From contig FR887769.1 in NCBI GenBank assembly GCA_000432735.1, forward strand, positions 1 through 39,862: a DNA stretch of 39,862 bases. The letters are read 5' to 3'. Shown piece after piece: positions 1-8,970 of this stretch; position 1 is the stretch's first letter, and the number at the start of each line of letters is the position of its first letter. Under the pieces are notes generated by a model that saw only the letters and a program-made list of their open reading frames with translations, had not been told where the DNA came from and searched no databases. The translations under genes were made by a program, and so were the position numbers. The stretch is from Bacteroides sp. CAG:443 (GTDB lineage Bacteria > Bacteroidota > Bacteroidia > Bacteroidales > Bacteroidaceae).

Positions 1-56
1 GCCAAAGCCGCTTAGGCTAGGCTAATGTTTAACGAACTATTGTAAGTTTAATAAGG

Positions 57-64
57 CAAAGATA
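57..64 (-). promoter_or_regulatory. -7 box pointing off the left edge
   Basis: On the minus strand this reads TATCTTTG, a match to the Bacteroidales -7 consensus TAnnTTTG. It would drive a gene lying left of the window. I see no convincing TTTG -33 box at the usual spacing and no start codon before the edge, so this is tentative. Confidence 0.3.
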
Positions 65-131
65 CATATTTTTGGCTTGTCGGCTAAGCCTTCTCGGTGT
101 TTGTACTCTGGCTTTTGGTTATATTTGCTTT

Positions 132-935
132 TCAGACTCCCGTAATGTATGTTTTGGGCGACTTGCCTGTAATTTGCTTGAATACTCTGTTGAAGTTGTT
201 GGGAGTATTAAATCCTACCTTATAGGCGATTTCCTGTACCGTATATTCTCCGTCGGTCAGCAGTTCGATGGCCCGTGTAATTCGCAGGTGATTCACGTAG
301 CTGCTGAAATGAAGCCCTGAAGTATGAAACAACCGGCTCAGATTGCGTACGGACAGATTGTATTGTGACGCAATCTGTTCCATATTCAGCTCTTCGTGGA
401 TGTGTTCCGTGATGTAGTCCAGTATAGGATGTAGTCGGGAGTCGTTGGGGATAACAAGTGTTTTCAGCAGTACATCGGCCCCGGGCGACATTTGTGGAAG
501 CAGATTAAAGAAGCTCAGCGTGAAGTTGTATAGATCGGGCTGTTCTTTTTGGGTTATCAGTTTCCCTTTTGAAGCGATGAATTTCATATTTTCCGCGATG
601 ATAGCATTGGTGCTGTATATCGAGAAACGGCTTTTGCTGTCATCGGGTGTCACGTCCAGAGTTACATAGAAGATGATAAGTGAAACCTGCCGGCTGTTGC
701 TGGACAGCTTATGGCTAGCATTTTCGGGAATCCATGCGATATGCTTTTCGGGTACGAAATAATTGGCTCCTTCGGTTTCTACGTGGAGTGTACCAGACAG
801 GGTGTAAATAATCTGGAATTTCTTGTGAGCATGTCCCTGCAAGTTGATTTCTTCCCATCCGGTTTTCTTGATAAGAATGTCGTCTGGTGTCGAACGGTTT
901 ATCAGTGATATATATTCTTGTTGCTCTGTATTCAT
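132..935 (-). CDS. AraC family transcriptional regulator
   Basis: This is a 267-residue DNA-binding regulator. An N-terminal cupin-like sensor region (about residues 35-78, with GHAHKKFQIIYTLSG) precedes a C-terminal AraC/XylS double helix-turn-helix (about 180-267, ending in the typical EIAYKVGFNTPNNFNRVFKQ block). The ATG at 935 (MNTEQQEY) is chosen over the upstream ATG at 1019 because a good promoter at 990-1021 lies between them. It is divergent from the exported hydrolase and the TolC/EmrA/MFS genes, so by position it probably controls them. The ligand is unknown; the cupin domain suggests a small molecule. The family is certain, the target is inferred. Confidence 0.93.
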   Translation of the reverse strand: MNTEQQEYISLINRSTPDDILIKKTGWEEINLQGHAHKKFQIIYTLSGTLHVETEGANYFVPEKHIAWIPENASHKLSSNSRQVSLIIFYVTLDVTPDDSKSRFSIYSTNAIIAENMKFIASKGKLITQKEQPDLYNFTLSFFNLLPQMSPGADVLLKTLVIPNDSRLHPILDYITEHIHEELNMEQIASQYNLSVRNLSRLFHTSGLHFSSYVNHLRITRAIELLTDGEYTVQEIAYKVGFNTPNNFNRVFKQITGKSPKTYITGV

Positions 936-989
936 GGTTCGCTTTTGGCGTATATTGGTAATATTGTTGCGTAATGTGCAAATTCGGAG

Positions 990-1021
990 CAAAAATAAAA
1001 GCTTACTTTTGCATGACAAAA
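990..1021 (-). promoter_or_regulatory. Promoter of the AraC gene
   Basis: On the minus strand a TTTTG -33 box (1021-1017) is followed after 19 bases by TATTTTTG (997-990), a full match to the Bacteroidales TTTG / TAnnTTTG promoter. Transcription would begin about 50 bases upstream of the ATG at 935. A second -7-like box, TACTTTTG, points the other way at 1004-1011 but lacks a -33 partner. Confidence 0.7.
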
Positions 1022-1086
1022 TAAATATGATTATAAATTATCGGCATTACACCGGAAAAGCACTCTCATCCAACTTTTTGTGCGAC

Positions 1087-1113
1087 CTTACACATGTTCT
1101 ATCTTACACATGT
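1087..1113 (+). repeat. 11-bp direct repeat beside the AraC gene
   Basis: CTTACACATGT occurs at 1087-1097 and again at 1103-1113, with a 16-base period. It lies between the divergent AraC gene and the exported hydrolase. AraC-family proteins often bind direct repeats, so this may be the operator, but that is inference. Confidence 0.5.
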
Positions 1114-1146
1114 ATCTATTTTATGAAAACTCGGATATAATTTATT

Positions 1147-2157
1147 TTGAACAATAAAATGAAAGCTGGATATATGATCAGATTTGTTTGCATGCTCATC
1201 GCTTGTAGTATGGGCATTTCATTGGCAGCCTCTCCTGTGACAAACGATGCTTCTCAGGCTGGAGGCAAGGAAGTCTTGAAAGTAGAGATTACGGAAGGTC
1301 AGATTGATGTTATCAGTGGGGTAGTATATTCTCAGACACCTTCGCTGCGCGCCAATCGTGCGTTGAAAATGACATTGCTGATTCCACGTACCAAGGAGCT
1401 GAAGCCTGCGGTTGTTTTCTACCCGGGCGGAGGATTTACTTCGGCTGCCCACGAACGATATTTTGAAATGCGTATGGCACTGGCAAAGGCTGGCTTTGTT
1501 GTTGCTGCTGCCGAATATCGCGTTGTACCGGACAAGTATCCGGCATTGGTAGTGGATGCAAAGGCTGCTGTACGTTTTTTGCGTGCACATGCCGGGGAAC
1601 TGGGTATCGATGCGTCCCGTATCGGAGTGCTTGGTGATTCTGCCGGAGGGTATGTCGCTCAGATGATGGGAACGACCAATGGTGAAAAACAATTTGATCA
1701 GGGAGATAATCTTGACCAGTCCTCTGACGTACAGGCCGCCGTCACCATTTATGGTATCAGCAATCTGATGAATATCGGTGAAGGTTATTCCAAGGAGATA
1801 CAAGACATACATGCTTCACCAGCCGTAACAGAGGCCTTGCTGCTATATGGACCGGCCTTTGCCGATTTTGCAGGAAAGAGTATATTGAGTGATCCGCAGA
1901 AAGCAATGGAGGCCAGTCCGATGGGACATGTGAAAGAGGGTATGCCTCCTTTTCTCATTATGCATGGATCGAACGACCAGCTGGTATCGCCGGTGCAAAG
2001 TGAACAGCTGTATAATGAGCTGGTAAAGAAAGGGAATAAAGTTAATTATATTGTGGTAGAGGGTGCAGGACATGGTGACCTTTATTGGTACCAGCGTCCT
2101 GTTATAGAAAAAGTAGTCAGCTGGTTCGAAGAGAACCTGAAGGATGCAGGGAAATAG
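1147..2157 (+). CDS. Exported alpha/beta-hydrolase (esterase, acetyl-esterase-like)
   Basis: This is a 336-residue secreted hydrolase. An N-terminal signal peptide (residues 1-28, ending near SLAASP) is followed by an alpha/beta-hydrolase fold of the BD-FAE/hormone-sensitive-lipase type. The oxyanion-hole segment YPGGGF is at about 92-97, the nucleophile elbow GDSAGG at 163-168 (Ser165), with likely Asp277 (HGSNDQ) and His309 (GAGHGD). Members of this family remove acyl groups from sugars or small esters in the periplasm. It is 78 bases upstream of the tolC-like gene on the same strand and may be co-transcribed with the efflux genes, an unusual companion. A start at 1159 (MKAGYM) is also possible. 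The substrate cannot be told from sequence. Confidence 0.88.
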   Translation: MNNKMKAGYMIRFVCMLIACSMGISLAASPVTNDASQAGGKEVLKVEITEGQIDVISGVVYSQTPSLRANRALKMTLLIPRTKELKPAVVFYPGGGFTSAAHERYFEMRMALAKAGFVVAAAEYRVVPDKYPALVVDAKAAVRFLRAHAGELGIDASRIGVLGDSAGGYVAQMMGTTNGEKQFDQGDNLDQSSDVQAAVTIYGISNLMNIGEGYSKEIQDIHASPAVTEALLLYGPAFADFAGKSILSDPQKAMEASPMGHVKEGMPPFLIMHGSNDQLVSPVQSEQLYNELVKKGNKVNYIVVEGAGHGDLYWYQRPVIEKVVSWFEENLKDAGK

Positions 2158-2235
2158 TGATTTCTTTGCAGGCACCAGATACAGGAATGAGAATTTAGTT
2201 GTCTGGTATCAATTACATAAAGGCTAAACAAGTGT

Positions 2236-3543
2236 ATGATAAAAAAAGTATTATTAGTTAGTGTTGTTTTTTTAGGTTTATTGGGGAGTGTGTCAGCCCA
2301 GACTCGTTCGTTGACAGTCGATGAAATGTTTCAGCTGGCCGATCAGCACAACAAGAGCATTCGGTTGTATGATCTGGCCATATCTGAAGCAGAACAGGCA
2401 GTAAAGGTAGCTTGCAACGATCGCTTGCCGTCCATTCAGGCGCAGATGGATTTTAAGTACATAGGCGACGGAGTGATGACCGACAGAAATTTTTCCAATG
2501 CGGTTCATGCTGATATGCCTCATTTCGGCAATTCTTTTGTCGTAAAGGCAAGTCAGGTGGTTTATGCCGGAGGAGCAATAACGAAGGGGATAGAGCGGAG
2601 CAAGTTACAGCAGCGGCAGGCAGAACTGGAATATGCAGGAAATCGTCAGGATATCCGTTTTCTTCTGACGGGATATTATCTGGATCTTTTCCAGCTGAAC
2701 AATCAGAAACGTGTGTATGAAAGCAATATTTCACAGACTCGTTTGCTGGTAAAGGATATGAGGGCATCTTATCGTCAGGGAACAGCTTTGAAAAGCGATA
2801 TCACTCGTTACGAACTTCAGCTTCAGAGTCTGGAGCTTTCGTTGACTTCCGTCAAGGATAAGATTGATGTGCTGAGCCATAAGTTGGCAACAGCTATCGG
2901 TCTTGAGCCTGGTGTGCTGATTCTCCCCGATACAACCGAATTGCTGAAAATCAATGTTGAGCATAGGGAAGAAGCCGAATGGATGCAGGAGATACCTCAT
3001 ACCCCGTCGCTCAAGCTGGCAGATGTAAAGATTAGCCAGGAAAAGAATAAGCTGGAGCTGATTCGTGCCGAGAGAAGGCCGAAAATCAGTCTGGTTGCGG
3101 CAAACGATTTTACCGGTCCTATTCTGGTCGAGGTACCTCCATTGAACAACAACTTCACCTACTGGTATGCCGGTGTTGGCATTTCGTATAATATCGATGC
3201 TTTGTTTAAGAGTAAAAAGAAGCTGAAGCAGGCACAACTGGCTACCCGAAAAATGGAGCAGGCACGCAGTCTGGCGGAAGAAGAAGCAGAAAATAACATT
3301 CATGCGGCCTATGTCAATCTGAATGAGGCATACATACGTTTGCGTACGCAGAAAAAGAGCGTACAGTTGGCACATGAGAACTTTAATATTGTGCGTCAAC
3401 GGTATGTGAACGGACTGGCACTGATTACCGACATGCTGGATGCCAGCAATACGCAGTTGGATATGGAATTGCAGTTGGCAAACTACCAGATAGGTATCTT
3501 GTATCAGTATTATTTATTGAAAAAACTAACTGGAAATCTCTGA
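2236..3543 (+). CDS. TolC family outer membrane efflux protein
   Basis: This 435-residue outer membrane channel is the exit duct of a tripartite efflux pump. A signal peptide occupies residues 1-21 (cleaved before QTRSLTVDEMF). The two long alternating helical repeats with periodic Leu/Ala/Gln are typical of the outer-membrane-factor family, and the length is normal. It precedes the adaptor gene by 29 bases and the MFS gene follows directly, so the three form one operon. No lipobox is present at the signal peptide end, so it is not the lipoprotein type. Drug range is unknown. Confidence 0.92.
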   Translation: MIKKVLLVSVVFLGLLGSVSAQTRSLTVDEMFQLADQHNKSIRLYDLAISEAEQAVKVACNDRLPSIQAQMDFKYIGDGVMTDRNFSNAVHADMPHFGNSFVVKASQVVYAGGAITKGIERSKLQQRQAELEYAGNRQDIRFLLTGYYLDLFQLNNQKRVYESNISQTRLLVKDMRASYRQGTALKSDITRYELQLQSLELSLTSVKDKIDVLSHKLATAIGLEPGVLILPDTTELLKINVEHREEAEWMQEIPHTPSLKLADVKISQEKNKLELIRAERRPKISLVAANDFTGPILVEVPPLNNNFTYWYAGVGISYNIDALFKSKKKLKQAQLATRKMEQARSLAEEEAENNIHAAYVNLNEAYIRLRTQKKSVQLAHENFNIVRQRYVNGLALITDMLDASNTQLDMELQLANYQIGILYQYYLLKKLTGNL

Positions 3544-3572
3544 TAAAGCTATAATAAATAAAGGAAGACGTT

Positions 3573-4610
3573 ATGATAAAAAATAAAAGAAGAGCTATCC
3601 CGAATTTTTTTATTGCATTGGTACTGGCGGGAGGCATCAGCTGGGTATGTGGAAAATTCATTCATCTGGGCGATGTAGAATATACGGATAATGCACAGAT
3701 CAAGCAGCATTTGAGTCCGATTAATACCCGTGTACAGGGCTTCATCAAGAAAATCTATTTTGAGGAATATCAGTCTGTGAAGAAAGGAGATACCCTGGTG
3801 GTAATAGAAAACACAGAGTATCTGTTGAAGGTGGCTCAGGCTGAGGCTGACTACCAGAATGCACTGGCAGGAAAAAGTGCCATGCATACCACTATCAATA
3901 CGACACAGAGCAATATCTACGTTACCGAGGCAGCTATCGAAGAGCAGCGTGTACGCCTTCAGAATGCAGAAACCGATTACAAGCGTTATGCCGAACTGAT
4001 GAAAGAAGAGGCTGTAACTCCCCAGCAGTTCGATCGTGTAAAGACCGATTATGCTGCAACGAAAGCCAAATATGAACAGCTGGTTCGCCAGAAAGAATCG
4101 TCGGAGCTGGTAAAACAGGAGCAGACACAGCGTCTGGAGCAGAATGAATCGGATATCAAGCTGGCAGAAGCCGCCTTGAATCTGGCTAAGCTGAACTTGT
4201 CGTATACAGTAATCTGTGCTACAGCCGACGGCGTGACCGGTCGTAAGAATATTCACGAAGGCGAGCTGGTTCAGTCAGGACAGACACTGGTTACGCTGGT
4301 AGATGGTACAGAGAAATGGGTGATAGCCAACTATAAGGAAACACAGACCACAGATATGAGACAAGGCCAGCGTGTTGAAATGAATGTGGATGCCATTCCA
4401 GGAGTCACTTACGAAGGACGTATCGTATCTATATCGGATGCTACAGGCTCATTCTATTCATTGATACCTCAGGATAATTCGGCCGGAAACTTTGTCAAGG
4501 TAGAACAGCGAATACCGGTCCGCATCGAATTTACCGAAAACAACAGTAAAGAGAATCTGAACCGTCTGCGTGCCGGAATGAACGTAGAATGTTACGTAAA
4601 ACTACAGTAA
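3573..4610 (+). CDS. HlyD/EmrA-type membrane fusion adaptor
   Basis: This 345-residue periplasmic adaptor bridges the inner-membrane MFS pump and the TolC-like channel. One N-terminal membrane anchor spans about residues 10-30. Next come a split lipoyl/biotinyl-like segment (VQGFIKKIYFEEYQSVKKGD, about 50-70), a long coiled-coil hairpin (about 85-205) and the second lipoyl half with GRKNIHEGELVQSGQTL. The C-terminal beta-barrel contains the VIANYKETQ motif seen in EmrA proteins. It ends 13 bases before the MFS gene. EmrA-like rather than AcrA-like is supported by the membrane anchor in place of a lipid attachment and by the MFS partner. Confidence 0.92.
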   Translation: MIKNKRRAIPNFFIALVLAGGISWVCGKFIHLGDVEYTDNAQIKQHLSPINTRVQGFIKKIYFEEYQSVKKGDTLVVIENTEYLLKVAQAEADYQNALAGKSAMHTTINTTQSNIYVTEAAIEEQRVRLQNAETDYKRYAELMKEEAVTPQQFDRVKTDYAATKAKYEQLVRQKESSELVKQEQTQRLEQNESDIKLAEAALNLAKLNLSYTVICATADGVTGRKNIHEGELVQSGQTLVTLVDGTEKWVIANYKETQTTDMRQGQRVEMNVDAIPGVTYEGRIVSISDATGSFYSLIPQDNSAGNFVKVEQRIPVRIEFTENNSKENLNRLRAGMNVECYVKLQ

Positions 4611-4623
4611 GGAGAACGTAGAT

Positions 4624-6198
4624 ATGGCAGCAGAGCAGCGTCCAAGAATCTTGTATTTTAAAGAATACCTTCCGACCCCGTTGTGCGTACTTCTTTCCAT
4701 GTTTTTTGCATTGATCTTTCAGTTCAACGGGGGAGTATTTCTTCCCACTTCCGTACAGATGTCGAGCGCATTAGGATGCCTCAAGGAAGATGTGATGATG
4801 GCAGGATATGCCTCCTTCATAGGTATGACGCTTATTTTCCCTATCCTGTTCCGTCTGAAGTTCCGTTTCACCACCCGTCGTATCTTTCTTACAGTATGTC
4901 CGGTACTTATTTGTTGCAATCTGATAACGATGCATACCGGAAACATCTTTGTACTGGTTGTCACATGTTTTGTTTCCGGATTCTTCCGTATGTGGGGAAC
5001 CTTTGAATGCTTTTCGAATATTCGTCTGAGTGTTACTCCTTCCGGAAATTTCTCGGTCTTTTATCCTGTCATCTATATCATCGTACTCGAAAGCATTCAG
5101 CTTTCAGGATTAGTAGCTACACATATCAGCGACTGGGCGAACTGGCAGTACATGCACTGGCTGGTTATTGGCCTGCTTGCAGTGGTATGGTTCTGTGTAT
5201 TCTTTCTTACCAGACCGTTTCGTATTGCAAAAAAGATGCCTCTGTACGGTATTGACTGGATAGGAGGTATTCTGTGGGGAGTTGTATTGTTCTCCATTGT
5301 GTTTGTTTGTATCTACGGAGAATATTACGACTGGCTGGACAGTCCGTTGATTCGTAGTTGTATCGTAGTGGCAGTGGTAGCTGTAATGATTAATATCAAT
5401 CGTATGACTACCTGTCGTCATCCTTATATCGATCCTCACGTTTTCAAGTATCGTCATTTCCCGACTATTCTTTTCCTTTTTCTGATGTTGTGCCTGTTTC
5501 TTACGACCTCATCTGTTTTGCAGGAAATGTTTATGCGGACTGTCTTGAAATATGATGCCTTGAATGCTGTGTCCATTAACTGGTGCGTCTTTATCGGTAT
5601 ACTGGCAGGTGCTGGAGTTGTTTTCTACCGTCAGGTTATTCTGCGGAAAGGATATAAACTATTGATTACCGTAGGTTTCATGCTGATTGTGGTCTATCAG
5701 TACTACATGTATTTCTTGATCGATCCTAATTTGAATATCGAAAGTTTTTATATACCTAATTTCCTAAAAGGACTGGGACATGGCATTCTGTATATTTCGC
5801 TGACGATTTATGTAGCCAAGACTGTTCCGTTCAAACATTTTTTTCAGGGACTGTGTGTGCTGAGTTTTATCCGTACCAGTATTGCTACTCCTCTCGGTAC
5901 AGCCATCTTGAATCGTTGGTTGAAATACATGCAGCAAGATAATATCGGTTTGCTGAGCCGTCAGGTCGATCTGGTCAAAGAATGGATGCCCAATGTTTCC
6001 ATTCAGCAGCTTTACGCAGAAGTAACCCGTCAGACGCTTTTAACAAGCCTGAAGGAGCTGTTTGGTGCTGTGTGTATAGTAGGCACTATCTTTTTACTTT
6101 TCCTGCTCAGCCAGAAACTATGGCGAAAGGCATTAAGATACCTGAGAAGAAATTATCCCCGGTATGCGCATTATCTGAGGCGCAGACAGGCCGTTTGA
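4624..6198 (+). CDS. MFS transporter, DHA2 (EmrB-like) efflux pump
   Basis: This 524-residue inner membrane protein carries many hydrophobic segments, consistent with the 14-helix DHA2 layout. It would use the proton gradient to move drugs or other amphiphiles into the TolC channel through the adjacent adaptor. It is the last gene of the operon, and its stop lies 11 bases from the stop of the convergent RNase H gene. The sequence is divergent from classical EmrB, as usual for the Bacteroidetes versions, so the assignment rests on hydrophobicity, length and the gene trio. Confidence 0.87.
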   Translation: MAAEQRPRILYFKEYLPTPLCVLLSMFFALIFQFNGGVFLPTSVQMSSALGCLKEDVMMAGYASFIGMTLIFPILFRLKFRFTTRRIFLTVCPVLICCNLITMHTGNIFVLVVTCFVSGFFRMWGTFECFSNIRLSVTPSGNFSVFYPVIYIIVLESIQLSGLVATHISDWANWQYMHWLVIGLLAVVWFCVFFLTRPFRIAKKMPLYGIDWIGGILWGVVLFSIVFVCIYGEYYDWLDSPLIRSCIVVAVVAVMININRMTTCRHPYIDPHVFKYRHFPTILFLFLMLCLFLTTSSVLQEMFMRTVLKYDALNAVSINWCVFIGILAGAGVVFYRQVILRKGYKLLITVGFMLIVVYQYYMYFLIDPNLNIESFYIPNFLKGLGHGILYISLTIYVAKTVPFKHFFQGLCVLSFIRTSIATPLGTAILNRWLKYMQQDNIGLLSRQVDLVKEWMPNVSIQQLYAEVTRQTLLTSLKELFGAVCIVGTIFLLFLLSQKLWRKALRYLRRNYPRYAHYLRRRQAV

Positions 6199-6209
6199 TG
6201 AGGCAGAAA

Positions 6210-6839
6210 TTACTTTCTGCCAAAGTCTGCCGGGACCTCTCCCCAGCTATCTGTTTCCCATTTGAGCAGGGGAGTAGTATATTGGTTCTCATGCAACCAC
6301 TTCTCTGCCCGTTCTATAAGCTGGAATAATTTTTCTGTTTTTTCCGTACGCTCGAGCTTCGTCTTGCATTTCTTCTGTTTAACCCAGTTCAGTGCGTTAC
6401 GGCTGTCAGAATAGATAGGCATGTTGATACCTTTCTGTTTCATCAGCGCCAGTCCGTGTACGATGGCAAGAAACTCTCCGATATTATTTGTACCATACAT
6501 CGGTCCGAAGTGAAATATTTCCTGTCCGGTCAGCAGATATACCCCTCTGTATTCCATCGGTCCCGGATTTCCGCTGCAAGCCGCGTCTACGGCAAGACAG
6601 TTCAAGTCGAAGTTTTCAGGGATTTTTTTCTCTGCCGGTTCACTCGCTTGTGAACGGCTTCCTTTCAGGTAATGATGTGCCGGAGTGGCAAAAGCATGCT
6701 CTGCTTCTTCACGGGTAGAGAAAGACTTATATATTGCTCCTTTGTAGTTTTTAATTTGCAACTGGCAGTCAGTCCACGAGGAATATATTCCCGGTTCCAC
6801 GCCTTTCCATACTACATAAAATTTTTGCTGCTTTGCCAT
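6210..6839 (-). CDS. Ribonuclease HI with viroplasmin domain
   Basis: This 209-residue enzyme cuts RNA in RNA:DNA hybrids. The N-terminal 50 residues (FYVVWKGVEPGIYSSW) form the caulimovirus viroplasmin/hybrid-binding domain found in eukaryotic-type RNase H1. Residues 80-209 are the catalytic fold, with the acidic residues visible as D85 (AVDAACSGNPG), E122 (GEFLAIVHGL), D145 (YSDSRNAL) and D205 (EVPADFGRK). All four are present, so it should be active. It lies downstream of argS on the same strand with 130 bases between, which hold an imperfect palindrome. Confidence 0.95.
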   Translation of the reverse strand: MAKQQKFYVVWKGVEPGIYSSWTDCQLQIKNYKGAIYKSFSTREEAEHAFATPAHHYLKGSRSQASEPAEKKIPENFDLNCLAVDAACSGNPGPMEYRGVYLLTGQEIFHFGPMYGTNNIGEFLAIVHGLALMKQKGINMPIYSDSRNALNWVKQKKCKTKLERTEKTEKLFQLIERAEKWLHENQYTTPLLKWETDSWGEVPADFGRK

Positions 6840-6870
6840 AGATTTTTAGTGAGAATATGTTATAAACCAA

Positions 6871-6935
6871 ATCACCACAGGTTACGCAGAGTTTCACGTA
6901 TTAACGTGCAGCGGTCTGTATAACCCGTGGTGAAT
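6871..6935. repeat. Imperfect palindrome between argS and RNase H
   Basis: The left arm ATCACCACAGGTTA (6871-6884) pairs with TAACCCGTGGTGAAT (6921-6935), with one mismatch and an inner CACGT/ACGTG hairpin at 6895-6908. Neither end has a clear T tract, so it is not a standard terminator. It resembles degenerate dispersed palindromes seen between Bacteroidetes genes. Confidence 0.5.
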
Positions 6936-6969
6936 GAAAAACTATATGATTGATTGTTCCGTTTTCTGA

Positions 6970-8763
6970 TTACATACGTTCAGGAACTTCAATACCCAGC
7001 AGTCCCATAGCCAGTTTAACGACTTTTCCAACATTCTGGCTCAATGCAAGGCGGAATATCTTCAACGCCTCATTTTCTTCGCGCAGGATGCTGAAATCGT
7101 GGTAGAACTGGTTGTATTCTTTCACTAGCTCGTAAGCATAGTTGGCGAGAATAGACGGATTGTAATCACTGCCAGCCTGACGCACTACATTTGTGAAGTC
7201 GGCAAGCATCTGAATCAGTCCTTCTTCTTTAGTACTCAGTTCCACACCGGTAGGAATAACGGCCGGAATGGTGATACCTGCTTCGGCTGCTTTACGCAAG
7301 ATTGACTGGATACGTGCGTATGTGTACTGAATAAATGGACCTGTATTTCCATTGAAATCGATAGATTCTTTCGGATTGAATGTCATGTTCTTGCGAGCAT
7401 CCACTTTCAGGATGAAGTACTTCAATGCACCCAGACCAACAATACGTGCGATATCGTTTGCTTCTTCCTGAGTCAGGCCATCCAGCTTGCCCAGTTCACT
7501 GCTGGTTTCCTTAGCTGTTTCTATCATAGCCTCCATCAAGTCGTCAGCATCGACAACCGTACCTTCACGGCTCTTCATCTTACCTTCCGGCAGTTCTACC
7601 ATACCGTAAGAGAAGTGAACCAGATCCTTGCCCCATTCGAATCCCAGTTTGTCGAGCAGAATAGAAAGTACCTGGAAGTGATAATTCTGTTCGTTTCCTA
7701 CTACATAAATCATCTTGTTGATCGGGAAATCCTGGAAGCGGAGCTTGGCAGTACCGATATCCTGAGTCATGTAGACAGAAGTACCGTCGCCACGCAGCAA
7801 CAGCTTATGATCCAAACCTTCCGGAGTCAGATCCGCCCATACAGAACCATCTTCTTTGCGGTAGAAAAGTCCCTTTTCCAGTCCTTCCAGTACCTTTTTC
7901 TTACCTTCCAGATAAGTTTCCGATTCGTAGTATATCTTATCGAAGCTGACACCCATCATCTTGTAGGTTTCATCGAATCCTGCATAAACCCAGTCGTTCA
8001 TCTTCTTCCACAACGCACGGACCTCCGGATCGTTTGCTTCCCATTTACGGAGCATCTCACGTGCTTCCTGCATCAGCGGTGACTGAGCTTCAGCTTCCTC
8101 CTTGCTCAGACCTTTTTCCATCAGTTCAGCTACTTCAGCCTTATAATGCTTGTCGAAAGCCACATAATAATCACCTATCAGGTGGTCACCCTTCTTGCCA
8201 GATGATTCAGGAGTTTCGCCGTTACCATATTTCAGCCACGCCAGCATGGATTTGCAGATATGAATACCACGGTCGTTTACAATGTTTGTCTTTACAACCT
8301 TGTTTCCGTTGGCAGCCATAATGTTGGCAAGCGCATTACCCAGCAAGTTATTGCGGACATGTCCCAAGTGAAGCGGTTTATTTGTGTTAGGAGAAGAATA
8401 TTCTATCATTACCAGCGGCGCATCTTCCGCAGCCTTTTGTATACCCCATTGTGCATCAGCGTGAATACGGTTCAGCAGTTCTACCCATACATCCGATGCG
8501 ATAGTCAGGTTCAAGAACCCTTTGATCACATTATAGCTGGCAATAGCCGGTTCGTGCTGTTTCAGGTATTCGCCGATTTCCTGTGCAGTCTGTTCCGGAC
8601 CTTTTTTCGACATTTTCAGAAAAGGAAAGACAACGAGCGTAAGATGACCTTCAAACTCTTTTTTAGTCTTCTGTAGCTGCACCATTTTTGCAGGAACTTC
8701 TGCACCGTACAATTCTTTTACCCCGTTGATGATAGAGGCAGTCAGTTTATCTTCTATTTTCAT
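6970..8763 (-). CDS. argS: Arginyl-tRNA synthetase
   Basis: This 597-residue class I aminoacyl-tRNA synthetase charges tRNA-Arg. The N-terminal Add1-type domain (about 1-110) is followed by the HIGH signature as HLGH (132-135, in PNTNKPLHLGHVRNN), the KMSKS counterpart as KMKSR (395-399), and a C-terminal DALR anticodon-binding domain beginning around residue 475 and ending in GLLGIEVPERM. Length is standard and all domains are intact. A -7 box lies about 42 bases upstream of the ATG. Confidence 0.98.
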   Translation of the reverse strand: MKIEDKLTASIINGVKELYGAEVPAKMVQLQKTKKEFEGHLTLVVFPFLKMSKKGPEQTAQEIGEYLKQHEPAIASYNVIKGFLNLTIASDVWVELLNRIHADAQWGIQKAAEDAPLVMIEYSSPNTNKPLHLGHVRNNLLGNALANIMAANGNKVVKTNIVNDRGIHICKSMLAWLKYGNGETPESSGKKGDHLIGDYYVAFDKHYKAEVAELMEKGLSKEEAEAQSPLMQEAREMLRKWEANDPEVRALWKKMNDWVYAGFDETYKMMGVSFDKIYYESETYLEGKKKVLEGLEKGLFYRKEDGSVWADLTPEGLDHKLLLRGDGTSVYMTQDIGTAKLRFQDFPINKMIYVVGNEQNYHFQVLSILLDKLGFEWGKDLVHFSYGMVELPEGKMKSREGTVVDADDLMEAMIETAKETSSELGKLDGLTQEEANDIARIVGLGALKYFILKVDARKNMTFNPKESIDFNGNTGPFIQYTYARIQSILRKAAEAGITIPAVIPTGVELSTKEEGLIQMLADFTNVVRQAGSDYNPSILANYAYELVKEYNQFYHDFSILREENEALKIFRLALSQNVGKVVKLAMGLLGIEVPERM

Positions 8764-8804
8764 GTGTATAGCTTAGTGCGTTTGTTATTAGATACTTTCT
8801 CGGG

Positions 8805-8834
8805 CAAAGGTACTAATTTTTCCGGGAAAAACAA
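8805..8834 (-). promoter_or_regulatory. Promoter of argS
   Basis: On the minus strand TACCTTTG (8812-8805) matches the -7 consensus. A TTG (8834-8832) sits 19 bases upstream as a partial -33 box. This gives a short leader of about 35 bases before the argS ATG at 8763. Confidence 0.55.
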
Positions 8835-8970
8835 TTGGCTGTGTCTTTGTTGCAATGCAAATAGATCATCTCTTTGGTTTGTTATGGATTCTTCACAACT
8901 GAAAAGGACAGTTACATTTGGAAAAATGTTTTTTTTTTGATTCTTTTGTGTCAGATCAACCGATAAGTTT

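Noticed and set aside
1219..1812. A 197-codon minus-strand frame inside the hydrolase gene
   Set aside because: The plus-strand frame has a complete catalytic triad and signal peptide; the opposite frame shows no recognisable domain.
2174..2207. Terminator between the hydrolase and tolC genes
   Set aside because: The hairpin has a bulge and no T run, so it is unlikely to stop transcription.
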